Source: Cubamyces lactineus
Taxonomy: Eukaryota; Basidiomycota; Agaricomycetes; Polyporales; Polyporaceae
Direction: 5' to 3'
NCBI GenBank assembly: GCA_022376465.1
Contig: JACDTU010000015.1
Location: forward strand, 620,001-684,000
Length of the DNA: 64,000 bases
Position numbers and translations under genes: made by a program
Shown: piece by piece, positions 23,447 to 35,813 of the stretch
Layout of the letters: every line of letters begins with the position of its first letter
Position numbering within the stretch: the stretch's first letter is position 1
The notes under the pieces: generated by a model
Database searches by the model: none
What the model was told of the DNA's origin: nothing
The model's input: the letters and a program-made list of their open reading frames with translations, nothing else

Positions 23447-25991
23447 ATGGCTGACGGTCAGGCTTCCGTCCACTCGACGCCTCCCCGGCGTACGCCCATG
23501 ACAGGGCCCTACTCTGCTGCTCAGAACCTGAAGGTTAAGGTCCTCAACGACGAACTCCATCGAGTCATGGTCCACAAGCTCGCCATGCTCCCTTACGACA
23601 AATTCATGACAGATTTCTTGCCTGCTGTCGAAGGCGAACCCGACGCCAACATCTACGATCACATGTTCGATGCAGTCCCCACCGACGGGAAAGAGACTGA
23701 CATGTACAAACCTTTCGTACGTGATATTCCGAGTGCATTCTCATAGTTGACGAGATCAGTACCTGACAACATATCAGGTTGAGGCCGTCAATAAGGCAAA
23801 CATCCTAGGCAACTTCTCTCTGGCGGCGACAGACTCCCTGCCGGATCCCTCGGACACGAAGAAGAGGAAGACCGATGTGGGGATGTACCCCCAAGACACG
23901 GTGCCGGCTACCGGCGCACGTACGAATTGGGCGGCCATCGAGCTCACTATCGAGTTCAAGACCCATCCTACCCAAGACGACCCGTTCGAAGAAAAAACAG
24001 ACTCTGGATACCCCACTTCATCGAGTCGGCGTCGGGACAATCTCGGCCAGATCCTGGGCTACGCAGGTACCGTCTTCAACCGCCAGCACGTCACCCACCA
24101 TTTTTCTGTGATAATCCTCGGCGACTGTGCACGCCTCGAACGGTTCGACCACGCAGGGCTCGTCTTCTCGTCCAAGTTCAACTACAAGCAAGAGCCTGCC
24201 AAGCTCGGTCACTTCCTCTGGCGACTCGCCCACGCGTCCCCGGAGACTCGCGGTCGTGATCCCACCGCCGTATACGTCTCCCCGAGCAGCCTTGAGGGCC
24301 TCGAGATGCTTGCTTGGGAGACGAAGACCCTTCCAGAGGACGACTACACACGCCAGCTCTTCGTGCAGACCCTTGATCGCGGCTGGGCTTGGTGGAAGCT
24401 GAAGGTCCGGGACGGAGACGGCTACAAGGAGTTCCTGGTGGCGAAGCCTACGTTCATTGCTCCTGGTGTCGTTGGCCGGGCGACTCGAGGATACGTCGCA
24501 TACGACAAGGGCAACAAAGATCGCCCCTTCGTGTACGTCAAGGACTGTTGGCGGGTCGTGCACGAACGCTCCGAGCTCGAAGGCGACATCCTCGCTGTGC
24601 TCAATCAACACGAGGTGTCGAATGTTCCGACCGTGCTCTGTCATGGAGATGTGGAGGGGCAGCGGACGGTGTCGCATGACGTATGGGCTAGCCTGCATCC
24701 GACGAAGGAATGCCGTATGAAGGCGCATCAACACTATCGACTGGTCGTGAACGAGGTCGGTCTGCCCCTCAAGAAGTTCCCGAACGGGAGAGAACTGGTG
24801 TCGGTCCTGATTGACTGCATCGAAGGTGTGTTCCGGTTTTGTTATCTGCGCGTTTTCGCGGCTCACGACGATCACAGCGCACGAGGAGGCCTACACGAAG
24901 GCCAATATCATGCACAGGGACATCAGTGTTGGCAACATCCTGCTCATCCCGTGCGGCGAGCATCCGGTGGACAAGCAGCCGCTATACAAGGGGATGCTGG
25001 CGGACTGGGAGCTATCAAAGCGGACGGAGTACAACGAACTAGAAGCGCGTCATCCGGATCGAACTGTGAGTCATTATCGTTATATCCAGGTTGTTTATGG
25101 CCTGACAGGTATGTTCAGGGAACGTGGCAGTTTCTGTCAACCCATGCGCTCAGCAATCCCAAGGCTCAAATTCAGATCGCCGACGAACTCGAGTCGTTCT
25201 TCCACGTCCTGCTCTATTGCGCGATCAGGTTCCTCCCTCACACTTGCAGCGACGTCAGTCGATTTATGTACACCTTCTTCGATTGCGGCGAGACTGTCGG
25301 GCATAGAGAGTACACCTGCTCTGTACTGAAGTCCACGTCAATGCTTCTGGGACGCCTCAGGACCGCTTCCGGTATACCTATCGTGTTCCTCACTCGACCT
25401 CGAACTCAGGAAGAGATCGCCGCTGCCGCTGCCCAGTCGGAAAAAGGCTCAAGTGTGACTCTGCAGCTATCGGGGCAGCCTGATTCGTCCTCCATTGCGG
25501 CTACGTTCCAGGAGAAGACGGGCGTTCCAGAAGACCTGCGCCATCCCATTGACGAGATTTTCGAGAGACTCTTGGGCTGGTTCAAAGCACGCTACGAGCT
25601 CATGGAGCCCACCACCGCCTCAAAGCCTGTTGCTGGAAATCGCCGCGTGGCCCTGGCAGACCCTCGCTCGGCAGCCCGGTGGAAGCGCAACATCAAGAGC
25701 AATGTCCCAAAGCCAGCTGCGGCCCCAGACGTAGCTATGCTGCGAGCGACGGCACAGAAACTCGACACTCACGGGGACATGCTCGACCTACTGACTGACA
25801 TGCTAGACAACGAACAGTGGCAAGACAAGTGGCCGCGCAATGACAAGCAACCCGACCAGCTTGATCCGAAGTTCGATCCCGACCCACAGAAAGGCCAGCA
25901 GCAGGGCAAACGCACGGAGCGAGAAGATGATGCTCTCGTGGAGTCGCAGCCTGAAAGCAAGCGTGTTTGCAGCGTTGTCTCGCAAGAATGA
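23447..25991 (+). CDS. FunK1-type fungal protein kinase E
   Basis: Exons 23447-23716, 23778-24825, 24878-25065 and 25119-25991 give 792 residues. It is the inverted duplicate of kinase B, with the same start (MADGQASVH), TATA spacing and intron phases. Motifs are FVYVKDCWR, HGDVEGQ, IMHRDISVGN (HRD 452-454), ADWELSK, GTWQFLS and DELESFFHVL. Identity with B is almost complete from the promoter to ARYELMEP (about 25608), where it drops sharply; the last 130 residues differ at many positions while keeping PDQLDPKFDPDP and the ESQPESKRVCS end. This pattern points to recent gene conversion or strong selection on the tail. Likely a cytosolic or nuclear kinase; substrate unknown. Confidence 0.87.
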
Positions 25992-27440
25992 AGTCCGACC
26001 TTTTATCGTACACCTGGGCAGTTCATGTTCCCGAGCTCGACTTCTAGTGTTAGGATTTGTATCACATACCAGTACTCTCATCGCCAATGCATGACTCCAT
26101 ATTTCCGCTTTCTCAGGCTGTTGTCGTCCCCGGCCATGTGACGTTCTGAGCAAGGCAGGCATTCCGTATTGATGAGAAACAGTACTGCTCCGCCGTGTTG
26201 GACCAACTTCGGCAACGCCAGGCGCCGGGTCATCAGCAAATTTAGTAAAGTACTGCCTAACGGAATGCAAGGAAATGCAATCCCGGAATCCGTTGCATTC
26301 CTTACATGGGAAGCGCCGGTTATGCATTGCCTGTCATAGGAGAGAGGCGTGTATGACAGTACCTCACCGCGCGCCACCTACCATCACCTTGCCCAACCTT
26401 CCTTTGCCTCGCAAGGCGACGGGGTTCCTTCCCGGCCATGTAGGGTGAGGATTTCAATGTCGGGCAAAGGACTGCATGCGCCGGTGATAGTTTGGCATGC
26501 GAGGGCGTAGGGATCGCATACCGAATGCACCCCGTAGGCTGAGAACTCACTTCCATAGCCTAATACATACCAGGGCGAGGTGGTTCTATGCAATCCATTC
26601 AACATACGGTGCATTTGATCACATCAGACGGGACTAATCATTGTATGCATATACTATTACATGAAAATATACCACACCAGCTCATCCATACGGTCTGCCT
26701 CACACATGACGAGAATCCCGGCAGGCTTTCGCAACGCGCCAAATGGCCTTGAGCATTCCCACGGGGCCGCCGATGTACTGGATAGCCTGCGGCGCGTGCG
26801 GCGTGCGCGATGTCGATCTTCCCATGTGGGAGCGCGAGCGCGAGCGCATACCCGGCCATTGTGCTCAGGATGCCGTGCTTACCAATTCACGCCATGGTGT
26901 GCATGCATATATGCGCTTACCTGTTGTTGTAGGCGTGCATATATGCGCTTACCTCGTTGTATGCATGCATATATGCGCTTACCTCGTTGTATGCATGCAT
27001 GTATGCGCTTACTTGTTGTTGTATGCATGCATGTGTATACTCACCTCTTGTTATATGCACATACCTTCGACCTGGCTTGGTGGTGTAGAGGACACCATGG
27101 GTGGGCGCGCGCGCAGATGGATGGCAAACAACTAAGCCTGAGGTTGAGGGGAAAGAGGTGAACATGGAGTGGAGAGGGAACACTGGGCGTTATGAGAATT
27201 ATTTTCTGAAGATATGTGAGGCAATGTCGATCTTTGGGTCCATGTTTTCACCATCTTTGTACGAGCCGATCTTTGGTCTATGTTTGCGCGCCGCAAACAT
27301 TGGAGACGGTCACGTGTCCTACGCGTAGCGCGTCCGTCGCGAGGATCTCGCGTCTGAAGTCATCAGTGACAGTAACCTTCTTGACTGCATACACTCACCT
27401 ACGTCCCCGTCTTGCGTGTTGCCCTGCACACAATATACAT
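25992..27440. other. Gene-free stretch before foldback P1
   Basis: Roughly the first 100 bp match the 3' flanks of kinases B and D. A short minisatellite occupies 26907-27063. Open frames around 26638-26859 show no family resemblance. The final part (27380-27440) is probably the upstream region of the transposase-like gene now displaced by P1. Confidence 0.5.
26907..27063. repeat. Approximately 31-bp minisatellite
   Basis: About five imperfect tandem units containing GCATATATGCGCTTACCT and a TTGT-TATGCAT tail (starting near 26910, 26939, 26969, 26999 and 27030). Each unit carries the self-complementary core GCATATATGC or a variant of it. Confidence 0.75.
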
Positions 27441-27447
27441 TTTCTTC
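27441..27447 (+). repeat. 7-bp target-site duplication of P1 (left)
   Basis: TTTCTTC immediately before the left terminus, repeated exactly at 32507-32513 after the right terminus. Confidence 0.7.
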
Positions 27448-27559
27448 CACTAGTGGTCACCACAGATTGTTAACAACTGCCCACGTAGGTGGGGAAATTC
27501 TCGTGGAAGACCTGCCAACTCGATATACAAATACAAATGGCCCACCTCATTGAGAATCA

Positions 27560-28770
27560 ATGACACTATGGATTTTCAATGGGAGTGGGGCTTTTGTAGT
27601 AGTGTATTAACAATTGTGCCACATTTGTAAATGAGATGCATAAATAATGCCCCCACGTATGATACACAATAGCTGGATCGTACATGGACGTGGGTGGTTT
27701 GTATATCCCTGCAATACACAATCCACCCACGTCCAATGTACAATAGCTGAATTGTAGATGGACGTGGGTGATTTGTAGATGCCTCTGATATACAATCTGC
27801 CCACGTCTGATGTACAAAAGCTGGATTGTAGATGAACGTGGGCAGTTTGTAGATGTCAATAGCTGGATTGTAGATGGACGTGGGTGCTTTGTACATGCCT
27901 CTGATATACAATCTGCCCACATCTGATGTACAATAGCTGGATCGTACATGGACGTGGGCGGTTTGTATATCCCTGTGATACACAATCCACCCACGTCCAA
28001 TGTACAATAGCTGAATTGTAGATGGACGTGGGTGATTTGTAGATGCCTCTGATATACAATCTGCCCACGTCTGATGTACAAAAGCTGGATTGTAGATGGA
28101 CGTGGGCGGTTTGTGGATGTCAATGGCTGGATTGTAGATGGACGTGGGTGATTTGTACATGCCTCTGATATACAATCTGCCCACGTTTAGCTTGATTGTA
28201 GATGGACGTGGCAGTTTTGTACATGCCTCTGATATACAATCAGCCCACGTCTGATATACAATAGCTGGATTGTATATGAACGTGGCAGTATTGTATATGA
28301 ACGTGGCAGTATTGTATATGAACGTGGCAGTTTTGTATATGAACGTGGCTGGATTGTAGATGAACGTGGGTGATTTGTACATGCCTCTGATATACAATCT
28401 GCCCACGTTTAGCTTGATTGTAGATGGACGTGGCAGTTTTGTAAATGCCTCTGATATACAATCAGCCCACGTCTGATATACAATCAGCCCACGTCTGATA
28501 TACAATAGCTGGATTGTATATGAACGTGGCAGTTTTGTATATGAACGTGGCAGTATTGTATATGCCTCTGATATACAATCTGCCCACATTTAACTTGATT
28601 GTATATGGACGTGGCAGTTTTGTACATGCCTCTGATATACAATCAGCCCACGTCTGATCTACAATAGCTGAATTGTATATGAACGTGGCAGTTTTGTACA
28701 TGCCTCTGATATACAATCTGCCCACATTTAGCTGGATTGTATATGGACGTGGCCACTTTGTAGATGCCAC
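27560..28770. repeat. P1 left-arm CCCACGT array
   Basis: Irregular tandem units alternate GACGTGGGC, TTGTACATGCCTCTGATA and TACAATCTGCCCACGT blocks. The mirrored copy occupies 31184-32394. The periodic frame produces repeat-only open frames on the minus strand. Confidence 0.85.
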
Positions 28771-28796
28771 TTTTGTATTACAACTACTATCTGGGC

Positions 28797-28985
28797 ACTT
28801 TCTAGCGCTTTTTGGGCTCCTATTTGGGCGCTTCTTCAACGCTTTTGGGCGCTTTTTTGGCTGTTATCTGGGCGCTTTTTTGGCTGTTATCTGGGTGCTT
28901 TGTGGGTTGTTATCTGGGCGCTTTTTTGGCTGTTATCTGGGCGCTTTTTGGGTTCCTATTTGGGCGCTTTTTGGGCGCTTTTTTG
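28797..28985. repeat. P1 GGGCGCTTTT minisatellite
   Basis: Short imperfect units built on GGGCGCTTTTTTGG and CTGTTATCTG; mirrored at 30969-31157. Confidence 0.8.
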
Positions 28986-29902
28986 CGTCCAAATAGGGCA
29001 GGCATATTCAACACCTTCCTGCCCTCCTCTTCTGGGGCCCTATTAGGGCACCCTGTTGGGCCAAAAATATACATAGCATGTATGTATATGCCATAGTACA
29101 TCTCTGTGTGCATAGTGATGCAATAGTGCAGGGAAAATAACCAAAAAATGCGACCCTAGGCCAAGGGCCACCAGGAGGGGACCACTGCAGGGTGGCTGGC
29201 CTGGCTTCCTCTGGTCCAATTTCTGTGAGTAATATATCATTGGAGAGGTGCTTGAAAGGGCTTTTCAACGCATATTTTTGCAGGAGGAACCATGCAAAAT
29301 TGGTAGAAATATGGATCATCGCATTTTCGCCAAAAATGGCCATTTTGTTTCCTTGATTGCTCAGCACACAGGTGTCCCCTCATGTTTCCCTTGGTACCGT
29401 TCAATTCGCGTTTTCAAGGGCTTTCTAACAGTAGTACATACATGGCATTCTGACCACATGCATTGACATCCTTCTCCTGCCCCTCCCTCACTTTACCACC
29501 TCATAGCTCCTGCAGTTCTTTGTCTTTCTCTGTGAAGTCTTTTGATATCTGTAGTATACATACAGAACTATGTATTTATTGCTTTTTACGCCCTAATATG
29601 GCCTATCCCCAATGGAATCCATCTAGGTGCATTTTCGCACTTTTCAGATTCTCCCCTCCATATCTCTGCACCCAGAGCAGCTATTGCCTTTGTTCTTTTC
29701 GCATTTTGTGCCTGGACATTGCTACTACATGTCTGTAGAAGCTCATTTTTATCGAATGCAGCGATCAGAATTGAGCTCCTTATCAGCTGTGGCAGGCAGA
29801 TCCTGTTTTGGCTTACATTCAGGGCATTATTTTCTGATCAGATAGCACATTCATATTCTACTCGTCTATAGCTACCTGTAACAACAAGAATCATGGGATT
29901 TG

Positions 29903-30051
29903 GTGAAGAATTGAGTGAGCTACAGTGAATGGACCTCCTGGACACCCAAAGTTGCAGTGTGTGCAGTTGCACTGCTCCGGAAATGCATGCAGTGCATTGC
30001 TGAACAGGCAGCATTTGGTGCCTCTGGGCCATATCTCTGCAACCACTCCTC
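29903..30051. other. P1 hairpin loop (central spacer)
   Basis: The 149-bp non-palindromic centre of P1. Its reverse complement is closely related to the centre of P2 (38041-38187), so the loop is a conserved family part and gives the element a polarity. Confidence 0.8.
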
Positions 30052-32506
30052 CAAATCCCATGATTCTTGTTGTTACAGGTAGCTATAGACGAGTAGAATA
30101 TGAATGTGCTATCTGATCAGAAAATAATGCCCTGAATGTAAGCCAAAACAGGATCTGCCTGCCACAGCTGATAAGGAGCTCAATTCTGATCGCTGCATTC
30201 GATAAAAATGAGCTTCTACAGACATGTAGTAGCAATGTCCAGGCACAAAATGCGAAAAGAACAAAGGCAATAGCTGCTCTGGGTGCAGAGATATGGAGGG
30301 GAGAATCTGAAAAGTGCGAAAATGCACCTAGATGGATTCCATTGGGGATAGGCCATATTAGGGCGTAAAAAGCAATAAATACATAGTTCTGTATGTATAC
30401 TACAGATATCAAAAGACTTCACAGAGAAAGACAAAGAACTGCAGGAGCTATGAGGTGGTAAAGTGAGGGAGGGGCAGGAGAAGGATGTCAATGCATGTGG
30501 TCAGAATGCCATGTATGTACTACTGTTAGAAAGCCCTTGAAAACGCGAATTGAACGGTACCAAGGGAAACATGAGGGGACACCTGTGTGCTGAGCAATCA
30601 AGGAAACAAAATGGCCATTTTTGGCGAAAATGCGATGATCCATATTTCTACCAATTTTGCATGGTTCCTCCTGCAAAAATATGCGTTGAAAAGCCCTTTC
30701 AAGCACCTCTCCAATGATATATTACTCACAGAAATTGGACCAGAGGAAGCCAGGCCAGCCACCCTGCAGTGGTCCCCTCCTGGTGGCCCTTGGCCTAGGG
30801 TCGCATTTTTTGGTTATTTTCCCTGCACTATTGCATCACTATGCACACAGAGATGTACTATGGCATATACATACATGCTATGTATATTTTTGGCCCAACA
30901 GGGTGCCCTAATAGGGCCCCAGAAGAGGAGGGCAGGAAGGTGTTGAATATGCCTGCCCTATTTGGACGCAAAAAAGCGCCCAAAAAGCGCCCAAATAGGA
31001 ACCCAAAAAGCGCCCAGATAACAGCCAAAAAAGCGCCCAGATAACAACCCACAAAGCACCCAGATAACAGCCAAAAAAGCGCCCAGATAACAGCCAAAAA
31101 AGCGCCCAAAAGCGTTGAAGAAGCGCCCAAATAGGAGCCCAAAAAGCGCTAGAAAGTGCCCAGATAGTAGTTGTAATACAAAAGTGGCATCTACAAAGTG
31201 GCCACGTCCATATACAATCCAGCTAAATGTGGGCAGATTGTATATCAGAGGCATGTACAAAACTGCCACGTTCATATACAATTCAGCTATTGTAGATCAG
31301 ACGTGGGCTGATTGTATATCAGAGGCATGTACAAAACTGCCACGTCCATATACAATCAAGTTAAATGTGGGCAGATTGTATATCAGAGGCATATACAATA
31401 CTGCCACGTTCATATACAAAACTGCCACGTTCATATACAATCCAGCTATTGTATATCAGACGTGGGCTGATTGTATATCAGACGTGGGCTGATTGTATAT
31501 CAGAGGCATTTACAAAACTGCCACGTCCATCTACAATCAAGCTAAACGTGGGCAGATTGTATATCAGAGGCATGTACAAATCACCCACGTTCATCTACAA
31601 TCCAGCCACGTTCATATACAAAACTGCCACGTTCATATACAATACTGCCACGTTCATATACAATACTGCCACGTTCATATACAATCCAGCTATTGTATAT
31701 CAGACGTGGGCTGATTGTATATCAGAGGCATGTACAAAACTGCCACGTCCATCTACAATCAAGCTAAACGTGGGCAGATTGTATATCAGAGGCATGTACA
31801 AATCACCCACGTCCATCTACAATCCAGCCATTGACATCCACAAACCGCCCACGTCCATCTACAATCCAGCTTTTGTACATCAGACGTGGGCAGATTGTAT
31901 ATCAGAGGCATCTACAAATCACCCACGTCCATCTACAATTCAGCTATTGTACATTGGACGTGGGTGGATTGTGTATCACAGGGATATACAAACCGCCCAC
32001 GTCCATGTACGATCCAGCTATTGTACATCAGATGTGGGCAGATTGTATATCAGAGGCATGTACAAAGCACCCACGTCCATCTACAATCCAGCTATTGACA
32101 TCTACAAACTGCCCACGTTCATCTACAATCCAGCTTTTGTACATCAGACGTGGGCAGATTGTATATCAGAGGCATCTACAAATCACCCACGTCCATCTAC
32201 AATTCAGCTATTGTACATTGGACGTGGGTGGATTGTGTATTGCAGGGATATACAAACCACCCACGTCCATGTACGATCCAGCTATTGTGTATCATACGTG
32301 GGGGCATTATTTATGCATCTCATTTACAAATGTGGCACAATTGTTAATACACTACTACAAAAGCCCCACTCCCATTGAAAATCCATAGTGTCATTGATTC
32401 TCAATGAGGTGGGCCATTTGTATTTGTATATCGAGTTGGCAGGTCTTCCACGAGAATTTCCCCACCTACGTGGGCAGTTGTTAACAATCCGTGGTGACCA
32501 CGACTG

Positions 32507-32513
32507 TTTCTTC
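32507..32513 (+). repeat. 7-bp target-site duplication of P1 (right)
   Basis: TTTCTTC, an exact match to 27441-27447. Confidence 0.7.
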
Positions 32514-32526
32514 ATCATCTGCTGCC

Positions 32527-33607
32527 ATGCCCCTGCCGCCGCCTGCTCAGCGCCGCTACGTTTGTCCTTGCAACGTATGTCGGAGCGACCCCCGACAGAA
32601 GCAGACACTGCCGACTACCAACGCGCACCGGAAGAGAGAGCGAAAGACACGGGATGCTGCCCTTCGCGCTCCTGTACCCCCTACGCCTGCTGCAGAACAC
32701 CCTGAAGACTTAGCGAGGACCCACTCGGACAGCCGCATGGGCTCCGTCGAGAGCTCTGGCTATGTAGCGACTCGACCTGGTGACTTGGCTTGTGACACTC
32801 TTGCTGTTCGACCCCTGGCCTCTGTGGACGACGACTCGGGCGACGACTCGGGCGACGACTCGGGCGACGACTCAGGCGACGACTCAGGCGACGACTTGGG
32901 TTGCCCGCGATTGGATGTTCCCTTCGAAGTGAATGCCCCTGGCAATCATGCTCCTGGTGACGACGACGACGACAACAACATGAGTAGCTCTAGCAGCTCT
33001 GATACTGAGAGCGATCTACAAGGCTTCGCTGTCTCGGAACTGCGCCCTACTTCCCCTGCCTCTGATAGCTCTGACGACGAATTCTTCGACGTCAATGAAG
33101 ACGATCCACTGTATGCACATCGCGAGACACTCTATGCTGAAGAGCCTGATCGCGAGCCCGCGCGGGATGCACGAAGGGTTGCGCCCGCCTTGCATGAACA
33201 TCCCCTGGTACGACGAGCGTATGTTCAAGCATTTATAGCTGCTGCTTTCCATGGGGCTACACACGACCTGGCTCAGTATATGCTTGAGTCTGCACACGCT
33301 ACCCTCGTAGGGGTCTCTGAAGACGCTAGCTACGACATCCCTGGCCTTGATCACATGGCTCGCACCCTCCGCACTGCTGAACGTCGACTTGGCTTGGATC
33401 CGGACGAACATATCACGTACTACGCTGTCTGCGACATGTGCTGGGACTGCCATCATCCTGGCGAACTCAACAGTCTCCCTGTACATGGCAAATGCACGAA
33501 ACCTGGCTGCTCTGGACAAGTCTTCGAAACCAAGTGCTATAGCGACGGCCACAAACGTCGTATTCCTGTCAAGGTGCTCGCGACGACAAGCCTAAAGGCA
33601 GAGGTGC
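32527..33607 (+). pseudogene. N-terminal part of a basidiomycete transposase-like protein
   Basis: Open from the ATG at 32527 (MPLPPPAQRRYVC) until the P2 terminus at 33609, about 360 codons. The pattern resembles N-terminal regions of the large transposase-like proteins common in basidiomycetes (Tnp2-type, CACTA/CMC group): an early CPCNVC cysteine cluster, an acidic middle with five GDDSGDD-type repeats, then TAERRLGLDPDEHITYY, VCDMCWDCHHP and a second cysteine cluster GKCTKPGCSGQ, ending RRIPVKVL. No DDE catalytic core is present because the frame is interrupted by P2. Likeness ends at KVL (33582); the next 25 bp may already be copia-derived. A possible C-terminus of the same type lies at 52409-52902 on the same strand. 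Family assignment is from memory of the pattern only. Confidence 0.55.
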
Positions 33608-33744
33608 ACAGTCGTGGTCACCACTCATTGTTAACAATAGCCCACCTAGGTAGCAAAACCATTGTGGAAGACGTGGCCACATCAAGTACAATGATAAAAT
33701 GCCCACAAGGTTTGATAATGAAGAATCACTGAATTGTAATTGGA

Positions 33745-35740
33745 CGTGGGCTCTTTGTCAATACAATATGAACAATCGTGGGGGTATTGTACATGGTTCT
33801 GAATTACAATTGGCCCACGTAGGGATGATAATAGCTGCGTTGTAGATGTTCGTGGGGGTATTGTACATCGTCCTGAATGACAATTGGCCCACGTAGGGAT
33901 GATAATAACTGGATTGTCAATGTTCGTGGGGGTATTGTACATCGTCGTAGGGGCATTGTACATCGTCCTGAATGACAATTGGCCCACGTAGGGATGATAA
34001 TAACTGGATTGTCGATGTTCGTGGGGGTATTGTACATCGTCGTGGGGGTATTGTACATCGTCGTGGGGGTATTGTACATCGTCGTAGGGGTATTGTACAT
34101 CGTCCTGAATGACAATTGGCCCACGTAGGGATGATAATAACTGGATTGTCGATGTTCGTGGGGGTATTGTACATCGTCGTGGGGGTATTGTACATCGTCG
34201 TGGGGGTATTGTACATCGTCGTAGGGGCATTGTACATCGTCATGGGGGTATTGTACATCGTCCTGAATGACAATTGGCCCACGTAGGGATGATAATAGCT
34301 GGATTGTCGATGGTCGTGGGGGTATTGTACATCGTCGTGGGGGTATTGTACATCGTCGTGGGGGTATTGTACATCGTCCTGAATGACAATTGGCCCACGT
34401 AGGGATGATAATAACTGGATTGTCGATGTTCGTGGGGGGTATTGTACATCGTCGTGGGGGTATTGTACATCGTCGTGGGGGTATTGTACATCGTCCTGAA
34501 TGACAATTGGCCCACGTAGGGATGATAATAACTGGATTGTCGATGTTCGTGGGGGTTATTGTACATCGTCGTGGGGGTATTGTACATCGTCGTGGGGGTA
34601 TTGTACATCGTCGTAGGGGTATTGTACATCGTCCTGAATGACAATTGGCCCACGTAGGGATGATAATAACTGGATTGTCGATGTTCGTGGGGGTATTGTA
34701 CATCGTCGTGGGGGTATTGTACATCGTCGTGGGGGTATTGTACATCGTCGTAGGGGCATTGTACATTGTCATGGGGGTATTGTACATCGTCCTGAATGAC
34801 AATTGGCCCACGTAGGGATGATAATAGCTGGATTGTCGATGGTCGTGGGGGTATTGTACATCGTCGTAGGGGCATTGTACATCGTCCTGAATGACAATTG
34901 GCCCACGTAGGGATGATAATAACTGGATTGTCGATGTTCGTGGGGGTATTGTACATCATCGTGGGGGTATTGTACATCGTCGTGGGGGTATTGTACATCG
35001 TCGTAGGGGTATTGTACATCGTCGTGGGGGTATTGTACATCGTCGTAGGGGCATTGTACATCGTCATGGGGGTATTGTACATCGTCCTGAATGACAATTG
35101 GCCCACGTAGGGATGATAATAACTGGATTGTCGATGTTCGTGGGGGTATTGTACATCGTCGTGGGGGTATTGTACATCATCGTGGGGGTATTGTACATCG
35201 TCGTAGGGGGATTGTACATCATCGTGGGGGTATTGTACATCGTCGTAGGGGCATTGTACATCGTCGTAGGGGCATTGTACATCGTCCTGAATGACAATTG
35301 GCCCACGTAGGGATGATAATAACTGGATTGTCGATGTTCGTGGGGGTATTGTACATCATCGTGGGGGTATTGTACATCGTCGTGGGGGTATTGTACATCG
35401 TCGTAGGGGTATTGTACATCGTCGTGGGGGTATTGTACATCGTCGTAGGGGCATTGTACATCGTCATGGGGGTATTGTACATCGTCCTGAATGACAATTG
35501 GCCCACGTAGGGATGATAATAACTGGATTGTCGATGTTCGTGGGGGTATTGTACATCGTCGTGGGGGTATTGTACATCGTCGTAGGGGGATTGTACATCA
35601 TCGTGGGGGCATTATCAATGATCATGATTTACAAAATGCCCACGTAGGGATGATAATAACTGGATTGTCGATGTTCGTGGGGGTTATTGTACATCGTCGT
35701 ACAGACATTGTACATCATTGTGGGGGTATTGTACATTGTC
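33745..35740. repeat. P2 left array (21-bp units)
   Basis: Dozens of tandem 21-bp units (GTGGGGGTATTGTACATCGTC and point variants) are grouped between longer spacers containing CAATTGGCCCACGTAGGG and ATGATAATAACTGGATTGTC. As 21 is a multiple of three, all frames stay open for long distances; the resulting 288- and 335-codon frames are artefacts. The mirrored array (39090-39571 plus 50320-51120) is shorter and differently arranged. Confidence 0.9.
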
Positions 35741-35813
35741 GTACAGGCATATTCAACACCTTCCTGCCACTCCTTCTCTAGGGCCACATTGGGGCACCCT
35801 GTTGGGCTAAATC

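Larger units (their letters stand above)
27448..32506. mobile_element. Giant palindromic foldback element P1
   Basis: Two arms, 27448-29902 and 30052-32506 (2455 bp each), are reverse complements (paired positions sum to 59954) around a 149-bp spacer. The open frames of one arm recur unchanged in the other, so arm identity is close to complete. The terminus reads CAGTCGTGGTCACCAC (right) or CACTAGTGGTCACCAC (left), followed by GATTGTTAAC. TTTCTTC flanks both ends. Each arm contains, from outside in, a terminal segment, an array of CCCACGTCCATCTACAATC-type units, a GGGCGCTTTTTTGGCTGTTATC-like minisatellite split by variants, and a core of about 0.9 kb. The long open frames (up to 337 codons) are translations of the array and not credible proteins. 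There is no transposase, so it would have to move in trans. It sits 14 bp before the ATG of the transposase-like fragment at 32527. Confidence 0.85.

Noticed and set aside
26638..26859. Possible small gene on the minus strand
   Set aside because: Short frame in a CG-repeat-rich stretch, no splice pattern or family likeness.
27576..32378. Long open frames (up to 337 codons) in both P1 arms as protein genes
   Set aside because: They are direct translations of tandem CCCACGT units, mirrored exactly in the other arm, with no domain and a repeat-driven composition.
33682..35106. 335- and 288-codon open frames in P2
   Set aside because: The 21-bp unit is a multiple of three, so several frames stay open by arithmetic alone.
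33745..35740. CRISPR-like array of short repeats
   Set aside because: The units are directly tandem without unique spacers, and the genome is eukaryotic.
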